A stretch of DNA of 64,000 bases from CADCUY01 sp964242735 (GTDB lineage: Bacteria > Actinomycetota > Actinomycetes > Actinomycetales > Quadrisphaeraceae), in NCBI GenBank assembly GCA_964242735.1, contig CAXTAK010000002.1, forward strand, positions 124,001 to 188,000. Direction: 5' to 3'. The notes beneath the pieces were generated by a model, which had not been told where the DNA came from, searched no databases, and saw only the letters and a program-made list of their open reading frames with translations. The translations under genes were made by a program, and so were the position numbers. Position 1 is the stretch's first letter, and each line of letters opens with the position of its first letter. Shown one piece after another: positions 14,840 through 25,871 of this stretch.

Positions 14840-16246
14840 TCAGCTCCGCGCCGCGGCCTGCCGCGACCCGGCCGCGACCCCGACCTGGGCCTGCCCCGGC
14901 GGTGTGCTGAGGGGCGATCCCCCGGCGGTGAGCAGGTCGTCGCTGCTGCGGCGGTCCTCGTTCCAGCTCTTCACCGCGGCCCACGCCACGGCCGCGAAGG
15001 GCACGGCCAGCACCGCACCGATGATGCCGGCGACGATGGTGCCGGCGGTCAGGGCCAGCAGGATGGCCAGGGGGTGCAGGGACAGCGCCTTGCCGAGCAC
15101 CAGCGGGGCGAGGATGTTGCCCTCGATCTGGTTCACGATGAGGACGATGACGATGACGATCAGCGCGTCGGTCGGGCCGTTGGTGACCAGGGTGACCAGG
15201 GCGGCGACGACCCCGGCGACGACAGCCCCGATGACGGGTATGTAGGCGGTCAGGAAGACCACCAGGGCCAGCGGCAGGGCGAGGGGCACTCCGAGGGCCA
15301 GCAGCCCGCCGCCGATGAGGACGGCGTCGACGAGGGCGACGACGGTCGTGCCGCGCACGTAGCCGCCCAGGACGGTGCCCGCCCGCTCGCCGGCGTGCTG
15401 CAGGCGGGTGTGGCGGGCTCCCTTGGAGCCGCTGATGAGGAAGGAGAAGATCGACGGCCCGTCCTTGAGCAGGTAGATGAGCACCACGAGGCCGAGGATC
15501 AGTCCGGTGAGGATCGTGCCCACCAGGCTGGCCCCGGCGAGGGCGCCAGAGCGCACGCTCTCACCCTGGAGCACGCTCAGCGCGCTCGCCTGGGCGTCCT
15601 CGACCTGCTGGTCGCTGATGTTGAGGGGCCCTTCGTCGATGAACTGGCGCAGCTGACCCACGCCCTCGGTGGCGCTCCGCTGCAGCTCCGGCAGCGAGCC
15701 GATGACGCCGTTCACGACGAACCACCCGACCAGACCCAGGACGACCACCGCAGCGAGCAGCGTCAGGAGCGTGGCCACACCCCGCCCGAGCCCCCGGGCC
15801 GTGAGGCGGCTGACCACCGGGGAGAGGGCTGCGGCGAGCAGGACGGCGACGAGCAACGGGATGATCACCAGGCGCAGCTGCACCGCGGCGTACACCCCCG
15901 CGACCGTCAGCGCGGCCACCATGAGGATCTGCACGCTGCGCACCGCGGTGCGACCGAAGCCGTCGGACCACGGGGACGACGGCGGGTCGCCGAGGACCGG
16001 CGGCTCGACGACGTCGGCGCCGAGCGCGGCCATGTCCTCGGGTTCCATGCTGCTCATGTCGTGACCGCGCCGCTCCGCATCGCGCCGCTGCCCATCGTCA
16101 TGGCGCCGCTGGGCGTCACCCTCGGGCTGCGGGGAGTCGCCCTCACCGCGGGCGACGTCCCCGGAGGGGTTCCTGGCCCGCGATCGCCCTGCGGCACCGG
16201 TGGGCCCGCCGGCCCTCGACCCGACCAGGCGGTCGCGCATGCTCAT
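14840..16246 (-). CDS. AI-2E family transporter (PF01594 permease)
   Basis: The product is 468 residues from the ATG at 16246; a GTG 21 bases earlier is less likely. A charged, low-complexity cytoplasmic N-terminus of about 80 residues (rich in R, D, G) precedes eight predicted membrane helices. The family pattern is visible in VQLRLVIIPLLVAVLLAAALSPVV, GGYVRGTTVVALVDAVLIGGGLLALGVPLALPLA and the late NQIEGNILAPLVLGKALSLHPL. Members export autoinducer-2 or act as Na+/H+ antiporters, and the sequence does not discriminate between these. There is no obvious partner gene nearby. Confidence 0.85.
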   Translation of the reverse strand: MSMRDRLVGSRAGGPTGAAGRSRARNPSGDVARGEGDSPQPEGDAQRRHDDGQRRDAERRGHDMSSMEPEDMAALGADVVEPPVLGDPPSSPWSDGFGRTAVRSVQILMVAALTVAGVYAAVQLRLVIIPLLVAVLLAAALSPVVSRLTARGLGRGVATLLTLLAAVVVLGLVGWFVVNGVIGSLPELQRSATEGVGQLRQFIDEGPLNISDQQVEDAQASALSVLQGESVRSGALAGASLVGTILTGLILGLVVLIYLLKDGPSIFSFLISGSKGARHTRLQHAGERAGTVLGGYVRGTTVVALVDAVLIGGGLLALGVPLALPLALVVFLTAYIPVIGAVVAGVVAALVTLVTNGPTDALIVIVIVLIVNQIEGNILAPLVLGKALSLHPLAILLALTAGTIVAGIIGAVLAVPFAAVAWAAVKSWNEDRRSSDDLLTAGGSPLSTPPGQAQVGVAAGSRQAAARS

Positions 16247-16295
16247 TCCCGCAACGTACGGCACCACCGTCGGGAGATCACGTCGAGCGATCGCC

Positions 16296-17690
16296 TCAGG
16301 GGGCGGAGGGAACCGGGTCGGTGTCGAAGGGGCCCACCACGGTCAGGCAGTGGGGCTGCGCCCACAGGTGGGCGGCGAGCTCCTGCACGTCGTCCGCGGT
16401 GACCGCCGCGATGGCCGCGAGGGACTCCTCCAGCGAGGTGAAGGCCCCGTGGACGAGCTCGGCGCGGCCCAGGCGCGACATCCGCGCGCCGCTGTCCTCC
16501 ATGCCCAGCACCAGGGAGCCGCTGACCTGGCCGGTGGCGCGGCGCAGCTCCCCCTCGGCGAGGCCGCCCTCGGCGAGGCCGTGCCACTGCTCGGCGAGCA
16601 GGTCCACGACCTGGGGCACCTTCGTGGTGGAGCACCCGGCGTACAGGCCGAAGTACCCCGCGTCGGCGTACCCGGCGCTGAAGGAGTACACGGCGTACGC
16701 CAGGCCGCGCTTCTCGCGCACCTCCTGGAACAGGCGGCTGCTCATCCCCCCGCCGAGCGCGGCGTTGAGCACGCTGAGGGTGAAGCGGCGCTCGTCGGTG
16801 GCCGTCAGACCCAGCCCGCCGAGGAGCACGTTGGCCTGCTCGGTGGGCCGTCGCACCGTCAGGACGCCGCGACCACCTGCGGCGAGGGCCGCATCTCCCG
16901 CGGAGGTGACCGACGCCGGAGTGGTCCGGCGCGGCAGCGGCGCGGTGGCGGGTGAGGAGTCCCACCCCGCGCGGGTCACGGCGTCGAGGACCAGCGCGCA
17001 CACCGCGTCGTGGTCGACCCCGCCGGCGGCGGTGACCACCAGACCGGGCCCGGTGTAGTGCTGGGCGAAGTGCTCGCGGATGGCCTGCGGGGGCACCGCC
17101 TCGATGGCCTCGGGGGTGCCGCCGATGGGACGCCCGAGCGGGGTGCCCACCCCGAGGACCTGCTCGGCGAAGCGCTCGTGGGCGACGTCGGTGGGGTCGT
17201 CGTCGTTCATCGCCAGCTCCTCGAGGATCACCCCGCGCTCGCTGGCCACGTCGTCGTCGGTGATGGTCGCCGACGTCATCATGTCGGTGAGGACGTCGAC
17301 CGCCATCGGGAGGTCGGCGATCTGCACGCGGGCGAAGTAGCTGGTGTGCTCCTTGCCGGTCGCGGCGTTCGCCTCACCACCGACCGCGTCGAACGCCTCG
17401 GCGATGTCCACCGCGGTGTGCCGGGGGGTGCCCTTGAACAGCAGGTGCTCGAGGAAGTGCGTCGACCCGTGGTGCCCGCTCACCTCGTCGCGGGAGCCGA
17501 CCCCCACCCACCCCCCCACGGTGACCGAGCGGGTGCCGGGCATCAGCTCGGTGAGCACCCGCACCCCGCCGGGCAGGACGGAGCGGCGCACGAGCGCCCC
17601 GGTGTCCTGCCCGGCGAGGATGGCGGATCCCCCGTCGGGGGTGGCGACCAGCGGGAGCGGCGTCCCCGCCGGCGGTGGTGGCTGGGTCAC
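16296..17690 (-). CDS. M16 family zinc peptidase (processing-peptidase-like)
   Basis: The product is 464 residues from a GTG at 17690, one base after the pnp stop. The inverted zinc motif HXXEH is present as STHFLEHLLFKG, and the distal Glu is in ASERGVILEELAMNDDDP. The second half repeats the fold without a metal site (LNAALGGGMSSRLFQEVREKRGLAYAVYS). It is homologous to mitochondrial processing peptidase beta and to the actinobacterial pepR gene, which typically follows pnp as it does here. The role is probably degradation or processing of short peptides in the cytoplasm. Confidence 0.92.
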   Translation of the reverse strand: MTQPPPPAGTPLPLVATPDGGSAILAGQDTGALVRRSVLPGGVRVLTELMPGTRSVTVGGWVGVGSRDEVSGHHGSTHFLEHLLFKGTPRHTAVDIAEAFDAVGGEANAATGKEHTSYFARVQIADLPMAVDVLTDMMTSATITDDDVASERGVILEELAMNDDDPTDVAHERFAEQVLGVGTPLGRPIGGTPEAIEAVPPQAIREHFAQHYTGPGLVVTAAGGVDHDAVCALVLDAVTRAGWDSSPATAPLPRRTTPASVTSAGDAALAAGGRGVLTVRRPTEQANVLLGGLGLTATDERRFTLSVLNAALGGGMSSRLFQEVREKRGLAYAVYSFSAGYADAGYFGLYAGCSTTKVPQVVDLLAEQWHGLAEGGLAEGELRRATGQVSGSLVLGMEDSGARMSRLGRAELVHGAFTSLEESLAAIAAVTADDVQELAAHLWAQPHCLTVVGPFDTDPVPSAP

Positions 17691-17691
17691 G

Positions 17692-19962
17692 TCAGGCGTT
17701 GACGCTCTCGGCCTGGGCGAGGTCCACGCCGCCCGCGGCGTCGCCCGCCACCCCGGGGGCACCGCCGGCGCCGGCAGCGCTGTCGGTCACCGGGGACAGG
17801 CTGAGCTTGCCGCGCGGGTCGATCTCGGTGATCTCGACCTGCACCTTCTGCCCGACGGAGAGCACGTCGTCGACGCTCTCCACGCGCTTGCCGCCGGCGA
17901 GGTCGCGCATCTTGGAGATGTGCAGCAGCCCGTCCTTGCCGGGGGTGAGGGAGACGAACGCCCCGAAGGCCGTCGTCTTCACCACGGTGCCGACGTAGCG
18001 CTCCCCCACCTCGGGCATCTGCGGGTTCGCGATGGCGTTGACCGCGTTCCGCGCGGCCTCCGCCGAGGGACCGTCGACGGCGCCGATGTACACGGTGCCG
18101 TCGTCCTCGATGGACAGGTCGGCGCCGGTCTCCTCCTGGATCTGGTTGATGACCTTGCCCTTCGGCCCGATCACCTCGCCGATCTTGTCCACGGGCACCT
18201 TCACCGTGATGACGCGCGGCGCGGTGGCCGCCATCTCGTCGGGGGCGTCGATGGCCTCGGCCATGACGTCGAGGATGTGCAGCCGGGCGTCGCGCGCCTG
18301 GGTCAGCGCGCTGGCCAGCACCGAGGCGGGGATGCCGTCGAGCTTGGTGTCGAGCTGGATGGCCGTGACGAACTCCCGGGTGCCGGCGACCTTGAAGTCC
18401 ATGTCACCGAAGGCGTCCTCGGCGCCGAGGATGTCGGTCAGCGCGGCGTAGCGCGTCTCGCCGTCCACCGTGTCGGAGACCAGGCCCATCGCGATCCCGG
18501 CGACCGGGGCGCGCAGCGGCACCCCGGCGTTGAGCAGGGACAGGGTCGAGGCGCAGACCGAGCCCATCGACGTCGAGCCGTTGGAGCTCAGCGCCTCGGA
18601 GACCTGGCGGATGGCGTAGGGGAAGTCCTCGCGGGAGGGCAGCACCGGCATCAGCGCTCGCTCGGCCAGTGCGCCGTGGCCGATCTCGCGACGCTTGGGC
18701 GAGCCGACGCGGCCGGTCTCCCCGGTGGAGAAGGGCGGGAAGTTGTAGTTGTGCATGTAGCGCTTCTTCGTCACCGGCGAGAGGGTGTCGAGCTGCTGCT
18801 CCATGCGGAGCATGTTCAGCGTGGTGACCCCGAGGATCTGGGTCTCGCCGCGCTCGAACAGCGCGGAGCCGTGCACGCGGGGCAGCACGTCGACCTCGGC
18901 GGAGAGCTGGCGGATGTCCTTCAGCCCGCGCCCGTCGATGCGGGAGCCGTCGGCGAGGATCCGCTGGCGGACCAGTGACTTGTTGAGCGACTTGAAGGCC
19001 GCCTTGACCTCCTTCTCGGCGAACCGGTCCCCGAGCTGGGCGAGCACCGCGTCGCGGACGGCGGAGGTCGCCTCCTCGCGCTCGGCCTTGCCCGTCGTCG
19101 ACATCGCGGCGGCCAGGTCGGCGCTGCCCGCGGCGGTGACGGCCTGCAGCGCCTCGTCGGAGTGGTCGAGGAAGCGGGGGAACTCCACCGCCTCCTTCGC
19201 CGCAGCGGCGGCGAGCTGCGACTGCGCGGCGCACAGGGCCGCGATGAAGGGCTTCGCGGCCTCGAGGCCGGCGGCGACGAGCTCCTCCGTCGGTGCCGGG
19301 GCACCGGCGGCGATGAGGTCCATGGCGCCCTCGGTGGCCTCGGCCTCGACCATCATGATCGCCACGTCGTCAGCGACGACCCGGCCGGCCACCACCATGT
19401 CGAACACGGCGCCCTCGAGCTGGGTGTGGGTGGGGAAGCCGATCCAGCGGGACTCGCCGCCCTCGGCGATGAGCGCGACCCGGACGCCGCCGATGGGGCC
19501 GGAGAAGGGCAGGCCCGACAGCTGGGTGGAGGCGGACGCCGCGTTGATCGCCAGCACGTCGTAGGGGTCCTCGGGGTGCAGGGCGAGGACGGAGATGACG
19601 ATCTGCACCTCGTTGCGCAACCCGGAGACGAAGCTCGGGCGCAGCGGTCGGTCGATGAGGCGGCAGGTGAGGATCGCGTCGGTGCCCGGGCGCCCCTCGC
19701 GGCGGAAGAACGAGCCGGGGATCTTCCCGGCGGCGTACATCCTCTCCTCGACGTCGACGGTGAGGGGGAAGAAGTCGAACTGGTCCTTGGGGTGCTTGCC
19801 GGCTGTCGTCGCCGACAGCAGCATGGTCTCGCCGTCGAGGTAGGCGACGACGGAGCCGGCGGCCTGGCGCGCCAGGCGCCCGGTCTCGAAGCGCACGGTG
19901 CGCGAGCCGAAGCGGCCGTTGTCGATGAGCGCCTCGGCGCTGGTGATCTCGGGACCCTCCAC
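17692..19962 (-). CDS. pnp: Polyribonucleotide nucleotidyltransferase / guanosine pentaphosphate synthetase
   Basis: The product is 756 residues from the GTG at 19962, preceded by a strong AAGGAGGG ribosome site at 6 bases. Two RNase PH domains (about 10-150 and 340-560) flank an all-helical segment and are followed by a KH domain (VPVDKIGEVIGPKGKVINQI) and an S1 domain (VGERYVGTVVKTTAFGAFV). It degrades RNA phosphorolytically and, in actinobacteria, may also make (p)ppGpp. The order rpsO-pnp-M16 peptidase is the usual one in the phylum. Confidence 0.97.
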   Translation of the reverse strand: MEGPEITSAEALIDNGRFGSRTVRFETGRLARQAAGSVVAYLDGETMLLSATTAGKHPKDQFDFFPLTVDVEERMYAAGKIPGSFFRREGRPGTDAILTCRLIDRPLRPSFVSGLRNEVQIVISVLALHPEDPYDVLAINAASASTQLSGLPFSGPIGGVRVALIAEGGESRWIGFPTHTQLEGAVFDMVVAGRVVADDVAIMMVEAEATEGAMDLIAAGAPAPTEELVAAGLEAAKPFIAALCAAQSQLAAAAAKEAVEFPRFLDHSDEALQAVTAAGSADLAAAMSTTGKAEREEATSAVRDAVLAQLGDRFAEKEVKAAFKSLNKSLVRQRILADGSRIDGRGLKDIRQLSAEVDVLPRVHGSALFERGETQILGVTTLNMLRMEQQLDTLSPVTKKRYMHNYNFPPFSTGETGRVGSPKRREIGHGALAERALMPVLPSREDFPYAIRQVSEALSSNGSTSMGSVCASTLSLLNAGVPLRAPVAGIAMGLVSDTVDGETRYAALTDILGAEDAFGDMDFKVAGTREFVTAIQLDTKLDGIPASVLASALTQARDARLHILDVMAEAIDAPDEMAATAPRVITVKVPVDKIGEVIGPKGKVINQIQEETGADLSIEDDGTVYIGAVDGPSAEAARNAVNAIANPQMPEVGERYVGTVVKTTAFGAFVSLTPGKDGLLHISKMRDLAGGKRVESVDDVLSVGQKVQVEITEIDPRGKLSLSPVTDSAAGAGGAPGVAGDAAGGVDLAQAESVNA

Positions 19963-20153
19963 GGGTTCCCTCCTTCTGCAGTCGGTGCCGCGCTGGTGCG
20001 GGTCGGCGGCACCGGCCTTCGATCGAAGCCCACGGGTGCGCGGCGTCCGCGCTCCGGGAGCCACTACCGAGGACCGGCGCTGGACGCCCGCTCCTCGCCG
20101 CGGCGGGGGGTGTGGTGGTGCTGGGTGGTGCGGGATCCTCGGTGGTGCTGGCG

Positions 20154-20423
20154 TCAGCGGCGGATGCCGAGGCGCTCGATCAGCGTGCGGTAGCGCGCGA
20201 TGTCGGTCCGCGTCAGGTACTGCAGGAGCCGGCGGCGCTGCCCGACGAGCAGCAGCAGACCACGACGGCTGTGGTGGTCGTGCTTGTGCTCCTTGAAGTG
20301 CTCGGTGAGGTCCTTGATGCGCTGCGTCAGCAGCGCGATCTGCACCTCCGGCGAGCCGGTGTCACCCGGCGCGGTGGCGTAGTCGGTCATGATGCGCTGC
20401 TTCGTGGCGGCGTCGAGGGGCAC
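20154..20423 (-). CDS. rpsO: 30S ribosomal protein S15
   Basis: The product is 89 residues with a GTG start at 20423, which is the standard length. GDTGSPEVQIALLTQRI, HKHDHHSRRGLLLLVGQRRRLLQYL and the C-terminal YRTLIERLGIRR are the universal S15 signatures for binding 16S rRNA and S6/S18. An AAGGAG ribosome site sits about 15 bases upstream, which is longer than usual. It is followed after about 190 bases by pnp. Confidence 0.97.
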   Translation of the reverse strand: MPLDAATKQRIMTDYATAPGDTGSPEVQIALLTQRIKDLTEHFKEHKHDHHSRRGLLLLVGQRRRLLQYLTRTDIARYRTLIERLGIRR

Positions 20424-20507
20424 GATGGCTCAGGGGCTCCTTCAGGAGGGTCGTTGCGCGGCGCTCCGGGGCGGGTCCACCCGGGCTCTCTGGCTCCGCG
20501 GCCGGTG

Positions 20508-21488
20508 TCACGGCCCGCCCAGAGTACCAGCGCGCAGCGCGGCGGCGGACTCGGCGGTGTCGCGCTCCATCTGCTCCACGAGCTCTGCGACGCCGTCGAA
20601 GCGCAGCGTCGGGCGCAGGCGCGCCACGAGGTCGACCGCGAGGTGCTCGCCGTACAGGTGCAGGTCGGTGCGGCCCAGCGCGTGGGCCTCGACGCGGCGG
20701 CCCCTGCTGACAGCCCCATCGAAGGTGGGGTTGGTGCCGATGCTGACCGCAGCGGGCAGCACGCGGTCGCCCGGTGGGGTCGCCGCCGGGGGGTCCAGGC
20801 GCACCATCCACGCCGCGTAGACCCCGTCGGCGGGCACGGCGACCTCGATGTCGGCCAGGTTCGCGGTGGGGTACCCGAGCTCGCGGCCGCGGTGGTCCCC
20901 GTGGACCACGGTGCCCTCCACCCGGTGGGGGCGCCCGAGGACCTGCGCGGCGGCACCGACGTCACCGGCGGCGACCGCCCGCCGCACCGACGTCGAGGAC
21001 CAGTCGCCCACCCGCCCCAGCCCCACGACGTCCACACCGCGCTCGGCGCCCAGCTCGCGGAGCAGGTCGAGGTCCCCCTCGCCGGCCTTGCCGAAGCGGG
21101 CGTCGTCCCCAACCACCACGGCGGCCGCGCGCAGCGCGCCGACGAGCACGTCCTCGACGAACCACCGCGCGTCGAGCGCAGCCAGCTCGGCGGTGAACTC
21201 CAGCTCCAGCGCCGCGTCCAGGCCCGCCTCGGACAGCAGCTCCAGGCGCCGGGCCGCGGTGACCAGGGGCACCGGGCCCGCCTCGGGGCGCACCACGGCC
21301 AGGGGGTGCGGGGAGAAGGTGACCGCCGCGCTGGGCAGGGCGCGCTCCCGCGCGACGGCGACGACGGAGTCCAGGACCGTGCGGTGCCCGCGGTGGACGC
21401 CGTCGAAGGTGCCGAACGTCACGACGCTGGCGCCACCGGGGCGGGGCCACGACGCGGGGACCGCCTCGAGCGAGCGCCACACCTGCAC
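20508..21488 (-). CDS. ribF: Bifunctional riboflavin kinase / FAD synthetase
   Basis: The product is 326 residues from a GTG at 21488. The N-terminal adenylyltransferase domain has TFGTFDGVHRGHRTVL, VVVGDDARFGKAGEGD and SSTSVRRAVAAGDV. The C-terminal flavokinase domain begins near 185 with GTVVHGDHRGRELGYPTANL, including the PTAN motif, and continues to LRPTLRFDGVAELVEQM. It converts riboflavin to FMN and then FAD. It lies next to rpsO, and its promoter region is shared with the divergent ABC exporter. Confidence 0.96.
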   Translation of the reverse strand: MQVWRSLEAVPASWPRPGGASVVTFGTFDGVHRGHRTVLDSVVAVARERALPSAAVTFSPHPLAVVRPEAGPVPLVTAARRLELLSEAGLDAALELEFTAELAALDARWFVEDVLVGALRAAAVVVGDDARFGKAGEGDLDLLRELGAERGVDVVGLGRVGDWSSTSVRRAVAAGDVGAAAQVLGRPHRVEGTVVHGDHRGRELGYPTANLADIEVAVPADGVYAAWMVRLDPPAATPPGDRVLPAAVSIGTNPTFDGAVSRGRRVEAHALGRTDLHLYGEHLAVDLVARLRPTLRFDGVAELVEQMERDTAESAAALRAGTLGGP

Positions 21489-21575
21489 CCGCCCAGGGTG
21501 CCACCCGGACGGTGTCCGGCGTGCGGCGGCACCGTGAGCCGCTCCTCCGTCGGTGCCCGGAGCTAGCGTGCGTCC

Positions 21576-22538
21576 ATGGAGCAGGTGGGGAGCGGGGGCG
21601 CGGACCACGCCGTCCTGGCGCGCGGGGTGGTCAAGCGGTACGGAGACGTGACGGCGCTGGCTGGGGTGGACCTGGAGGTGCCCACCGGCACGGTGACGGC
21701 ACTGCTGGGCCCCAACGGGGCGGGCAAGACCACGATGGTCAAGGTGCTGACCACGCTGGTCACCCCGGACGAGGGCAGCGTGGTGGTCGCCGGCGTCGAC
21801 GTGCGCGCCGACCCCCGGGAGGTGCGCCGGCGCATCGGCGTCTCAGGGCAGTACGCCGCCGTCGACGAGTACCTCACCGGCTTCGAGAACCTCGACATGG
21901 TCGGGCGCCTCTACCACCTGGGGCGCCAGCGCGCGAAGGAGCGGGCGCGCGAGCTGCTGGAGGTCTTCCGCCTCACCGACGCCGCCGACCGGCCCGCGAA
22001 GACCTACTCCGGGGGCATGCGGCGGCGCCTCGACCTGGCGGGCGCCATCGTCGCCTCACCCCCGGTGCTCTTCCTCGACGAGCCCACGACGGGCCTCGAC
22101 CCGCGCAGCCGCCTCGACATGTGGGACCTGCTGCGCCAGCTCGTCCGCGACGGCACCACGCTGCTGCTCACGACGCAGTACCTCGAGGAGGCCGACACCC
22201 TCGCTGACGACATCGTGGTCATCGACCACGGGCGGGCCATCGCCCGCGGCACCGCCGACGAGCTGAAGAGCCAGGTCGGCGGCGACCGGGTGGAGGTCGA
22301 GGTGGCCGACGACGCCGGGGTGGCCACCGCCCGTGCCGTGCTGGCCCGCGTGGGCGGTGGAGCGGAGGTCAGCGACGACGGGGCGCGCCGACTGACGGTG
22401 CCCGTCACCGGCGGCGCGACGGCGATGGTCGAGGTCGTGCGCGCCCTGGACGACGCGGGCGTGCGCCTGCTCGACGTCGGCCTGCGCCGCCCGACCCTGG
22501 ACGACGTCTTCCTCACCCTGACCGGAGCCTCCTCATGA
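21576..22538 (+). CDS. DrrA-type ABC exporter ATP-binding subunit
   Basis: The product is 320 residues. It has Walker A GPNGAGKTT near residue 45, the Q-loop GVSGQYAAVDEYLTG, signature YSGGMRRRLDLAGAI, Walker B VLFLDEPTTGLDPR and the H-loop LTTQYLEEAD. A DrrA-like C-terminal domain follows and ends PTLDDVFLTLTG. It resembles daunorubicin/doxorubicin-resistance ATPases and would power export of a hydrophobic compound. Its stop overlaps the next gene, which encodes the permease, by four bases. The substrate is unknown and no biosynthetic cluster is adjacent. Confidence 0.92.
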   Translation: MEQVGSGGADHAVLARGVVKRYGDVTALAGVDLEVPTGTVTALLGPNGAGKTTMVKVLTTLVTPDEGSVVVAGVDVRADPREVRRRIGVSGQYAAVDEYLTGFENLDMVGRLYHLGRQRAKERARELLEVFRLTDAADRPAKTYSGGMRRRLDLAGAIVASPPVLFLDEPTTGLDPRSRLDMWDLLRQLVRDGTTLLLTTQYLEEADTLADDIVVIDHGRAIARGTADELKSQVGGDRVEVEVADDAGVATARAVLARVGGGAEVSDDGARRLTVPVTGGATAMVEVVRALDDAGVRLLDVGLRRPTLDDVFLTLTGASS

Positions 22539-23410
22539 CGTCGACGAAGGACACCAGCACCTCCCCCACCGCCAGGGGGCTCGCCCCGCTCGGGAGGGAG
22601 CCCGCTCGAGGCCCGTCGGGCCTGCTCGACGGCATGGTCGTCGCGCGGCGGAACCTCATCAAGATCAAGCGGGTGCCTGACCTGCTCTTCGGCACGCTCA
22701 TCTCGCCGATCATGTTCATCGTGCTCTTCCGCTACGTCTTCGGCGGGGCGATCGAGGGGTCCTTGCCCAACGGGGTGACCTACGCCGAGTTCCTCGTCCC
22801 GGGGATCTTCGTGCAGACCGTCGTCTTCGGTGCCACCATCACCGGCAGCGGTCTCGCCGACGACATGCAGAAGGGCATCATCGACCGGTTCCGGTCGCTG
22901 CCCATGTCACCCATGGCGGTGCTCATCGGGCGCACCACCTCCGACCTCGTGACCAACGTGCTGGTCGTCATCATCATGACGGTGACGGGCCTGCTCGTCG
23001 GGTGGCGCATCCGCGGCTCATTCCTCGAGGCCCTCGCCGCCTTCGCCCTGCTGCTGCTCTTCGCCTACGCGTTCAGCTGGGTCATGGCCCTCGTCGGGCT
23101 GCTCCTGCGCACCCCGGAGTCGTTCAACCAGATCTCGTTCCTCGTGATCTTCCCCGTCACCTTCGTCGCGAACACCTTCGTGCCCTCGAACACCCTGCCG
23201 GCCTTGATCCAGACGATCGCCGAGTGGAACCCCATCTCCACGCTGGCCTCCACCGCCCGCGAGCTGTTCGGCAACACCGGCGGCATCGAGGCCACGGGGT
23301 CCTTCCCGCTGGAGCACCCGGTGCTCTACACCGTGGTCTGGGTGGCGGTGCTGCTGGCGGTGTTCGTGCCGCTGGCCACCCGGCAGTACCAGCGGACCAC
23401 CTCGCGCTGA
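22535..23410 (+). CDS. DrrB-type ABC-2 exporter permease subunit
   Basis: The product is 291 residues with six predicted membrane helices. It contains VARRNLIKIKRVPDLLFGTLISPIMFIVLF, FLVPGIFVQTVVFGATITGSGLADDM and PVTFVANTFVPSNTLP, the conserved ABC-2 transporter signature seen in DrrB. It begins inside the last codons of the ATPase gene (ATGA overlap), so the two subunits are co-translated. Confidence 0.92.
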   Translation: MTSTKDTSTSPTARGLAPLGREPARGPSGLLDGMVVARRNLIKIKRVPDLLFGTLISPIMFIVLFRYVFGGAIEGSLPNGVTYAEFLVPGIFVQTVVFGATITGSGLADDMQKGIIDRFRSLPMSPMAVLIGRTTSDLVTNVLVVIIMTVTGLLVGWRIRGSFLEALAAFALLLLFAYAFSWVMALVGLLLRTPESFNQISFLVIFPVTFVANTFVPSNTLPALIQTIAEWNPISTLASTARELFGNTGGIEATGSFPLEHPVLYTVVWVAVLLAVFVPLATRQYQRTTSR

Positions 23411-23508
23411 TCCGGCGCCCGCACGGGCCGGGGCCGCGCCCACGGGTGGGAGCGGGCAGACTGGACCCCCACCCCCGTGCGGGGGCCCGACGTCGCAGGA
23501 GGAACACC

Positions 23509-23709
23509 ATGGCCGGTCTGGTCGGCAAGATCGCCGCGTACGCGCGCACCCCCGCCGGGCAGCGCATGATCCGCACCGCCGCGCAGAAGGCGCAGCAGCT
23601 CGCCAGCGATCCCAAGACGCGGGCGAAGGTCGCCGGGCTGCGGCAGCGCTCGCAGCGCGGTCCGACCACTGGTCAGCAGGACGGCACCACGGGGCCGCTG
23701 CACCCGTGA
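23509..23709 (+). CDS. Small basic protein, 66 residues, unknown function
   Basis: An ATG at 23509 is preceded by a strong AGGAGGAA site at 5 bases. The product MAGLVGKIAAYARTPAGQRM continues into a basic helix (KAQQLASDPKTRAKVAGLRQR) and a short Gly/Thr tail. Similar short, basic, amphipathic proteins occur across actinobacteria with no known role. It has its own hairpin terminator just downstream. Confidence 0.7.
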   Translation: MAGLVGKIAAYARTPAGQRMIRTAAQKAQQLASDPKTRAKVAGLRQRSQRGPTTGQQDGTTGPLHP

Positions 23710-23716
23710 GCTCCAC

Positions 23717-23764
23717 GAGCAGCGGGAGGCGCTGACCCCGCGGGGGCAGCGCCTCCCGGTGCTC
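23717..23764. terminator. Bidirectional hairpin terminator between convergent genes
   Basis: GGGAGGCGCTG (23724-23734) pairs perfectly with CAGCGCCTCCC (23747-23757). The stem extends outward through GAGCA (23717-23721) and TGCTC (23760-23764) with one mismatch. It lies exactly between the small-protein stop and the DUF779 stop, so it can serve both strands. Confidence 0.75.
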
Positions 23765-24160
23765 AGGCCGCCGGCACGGGAGCGGCGGTGGCGGCCTCCT
23801 CGTCGGTCAGCAGTCGCGACCGGATGAGGAACCGCACCCCCTCCGGCGCCTCGAGGCTGAACCCGGCGCCACGACCGGGCACCACGTCCACCGTGAGGTG
23901 GGTGTGCTCCCACAACCGGTACTGGGCGCTGGTCATGACGAACTGCGCCCCGGCCACCTCCCCGAGCACCACGTCCCGCGGGCCCATGAGGAGGTCCCCG
24001 ACGGGGTAGCACATCGGGGAGGACCCGTCGCAGCACCCCCCGGACTGGTGGAAGACCACCGGCCCGTGCTGGGCTCGCAGGCTCTCCACCAGCGCCGCGG
24101 CGTCCGCGGTGATGCCCACGCGCGCAGCTGCCTGCGCCTCCGTCGACAGCGACGCGCCCA

Positions 24161-24161
<1 letters not shown>
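23763..24161 (-). CDS. DUF779 protein, partner of aldehyde dehydrogenase
   Basis: The product is 132 residues. The DUF779 core contains the cysteine-rich segment FHQSGGCCDGSSPMCYPVGD followed by VMTSAQYRLWEHTHLTVDVVPG and a GFSLEAPEG-RFLIRSRLL end. Its start overlaps the aldehyde dehydrogenase stop (TGATG), so the two are translated together. Family members are nearly always found next to this type of aldehyde dehydrogenase, so a role in its assembly or regulation is a fair inference. No biochemical function is established that I know of. Confidence 0.88.
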
Positions 24162-25690
<1,529 letters not shown>

Positions 25691-25871
25691 CGTCGTCTCC
25701 ACATCGTCGTGTCCACGCAAGGGCCGCTGGAGGGCGACCCGGCTCGACCATCGTACCGGCGCCCCGCCGGGTGACCAGGGGGCGATCGCGGCGTGCTACA
25801 CCTGGAGCGGCCGGGACGCAGTGCGCCACCCCGACGACGCCGACGCCGCTGTCGACCCGAGGAGGACCCCC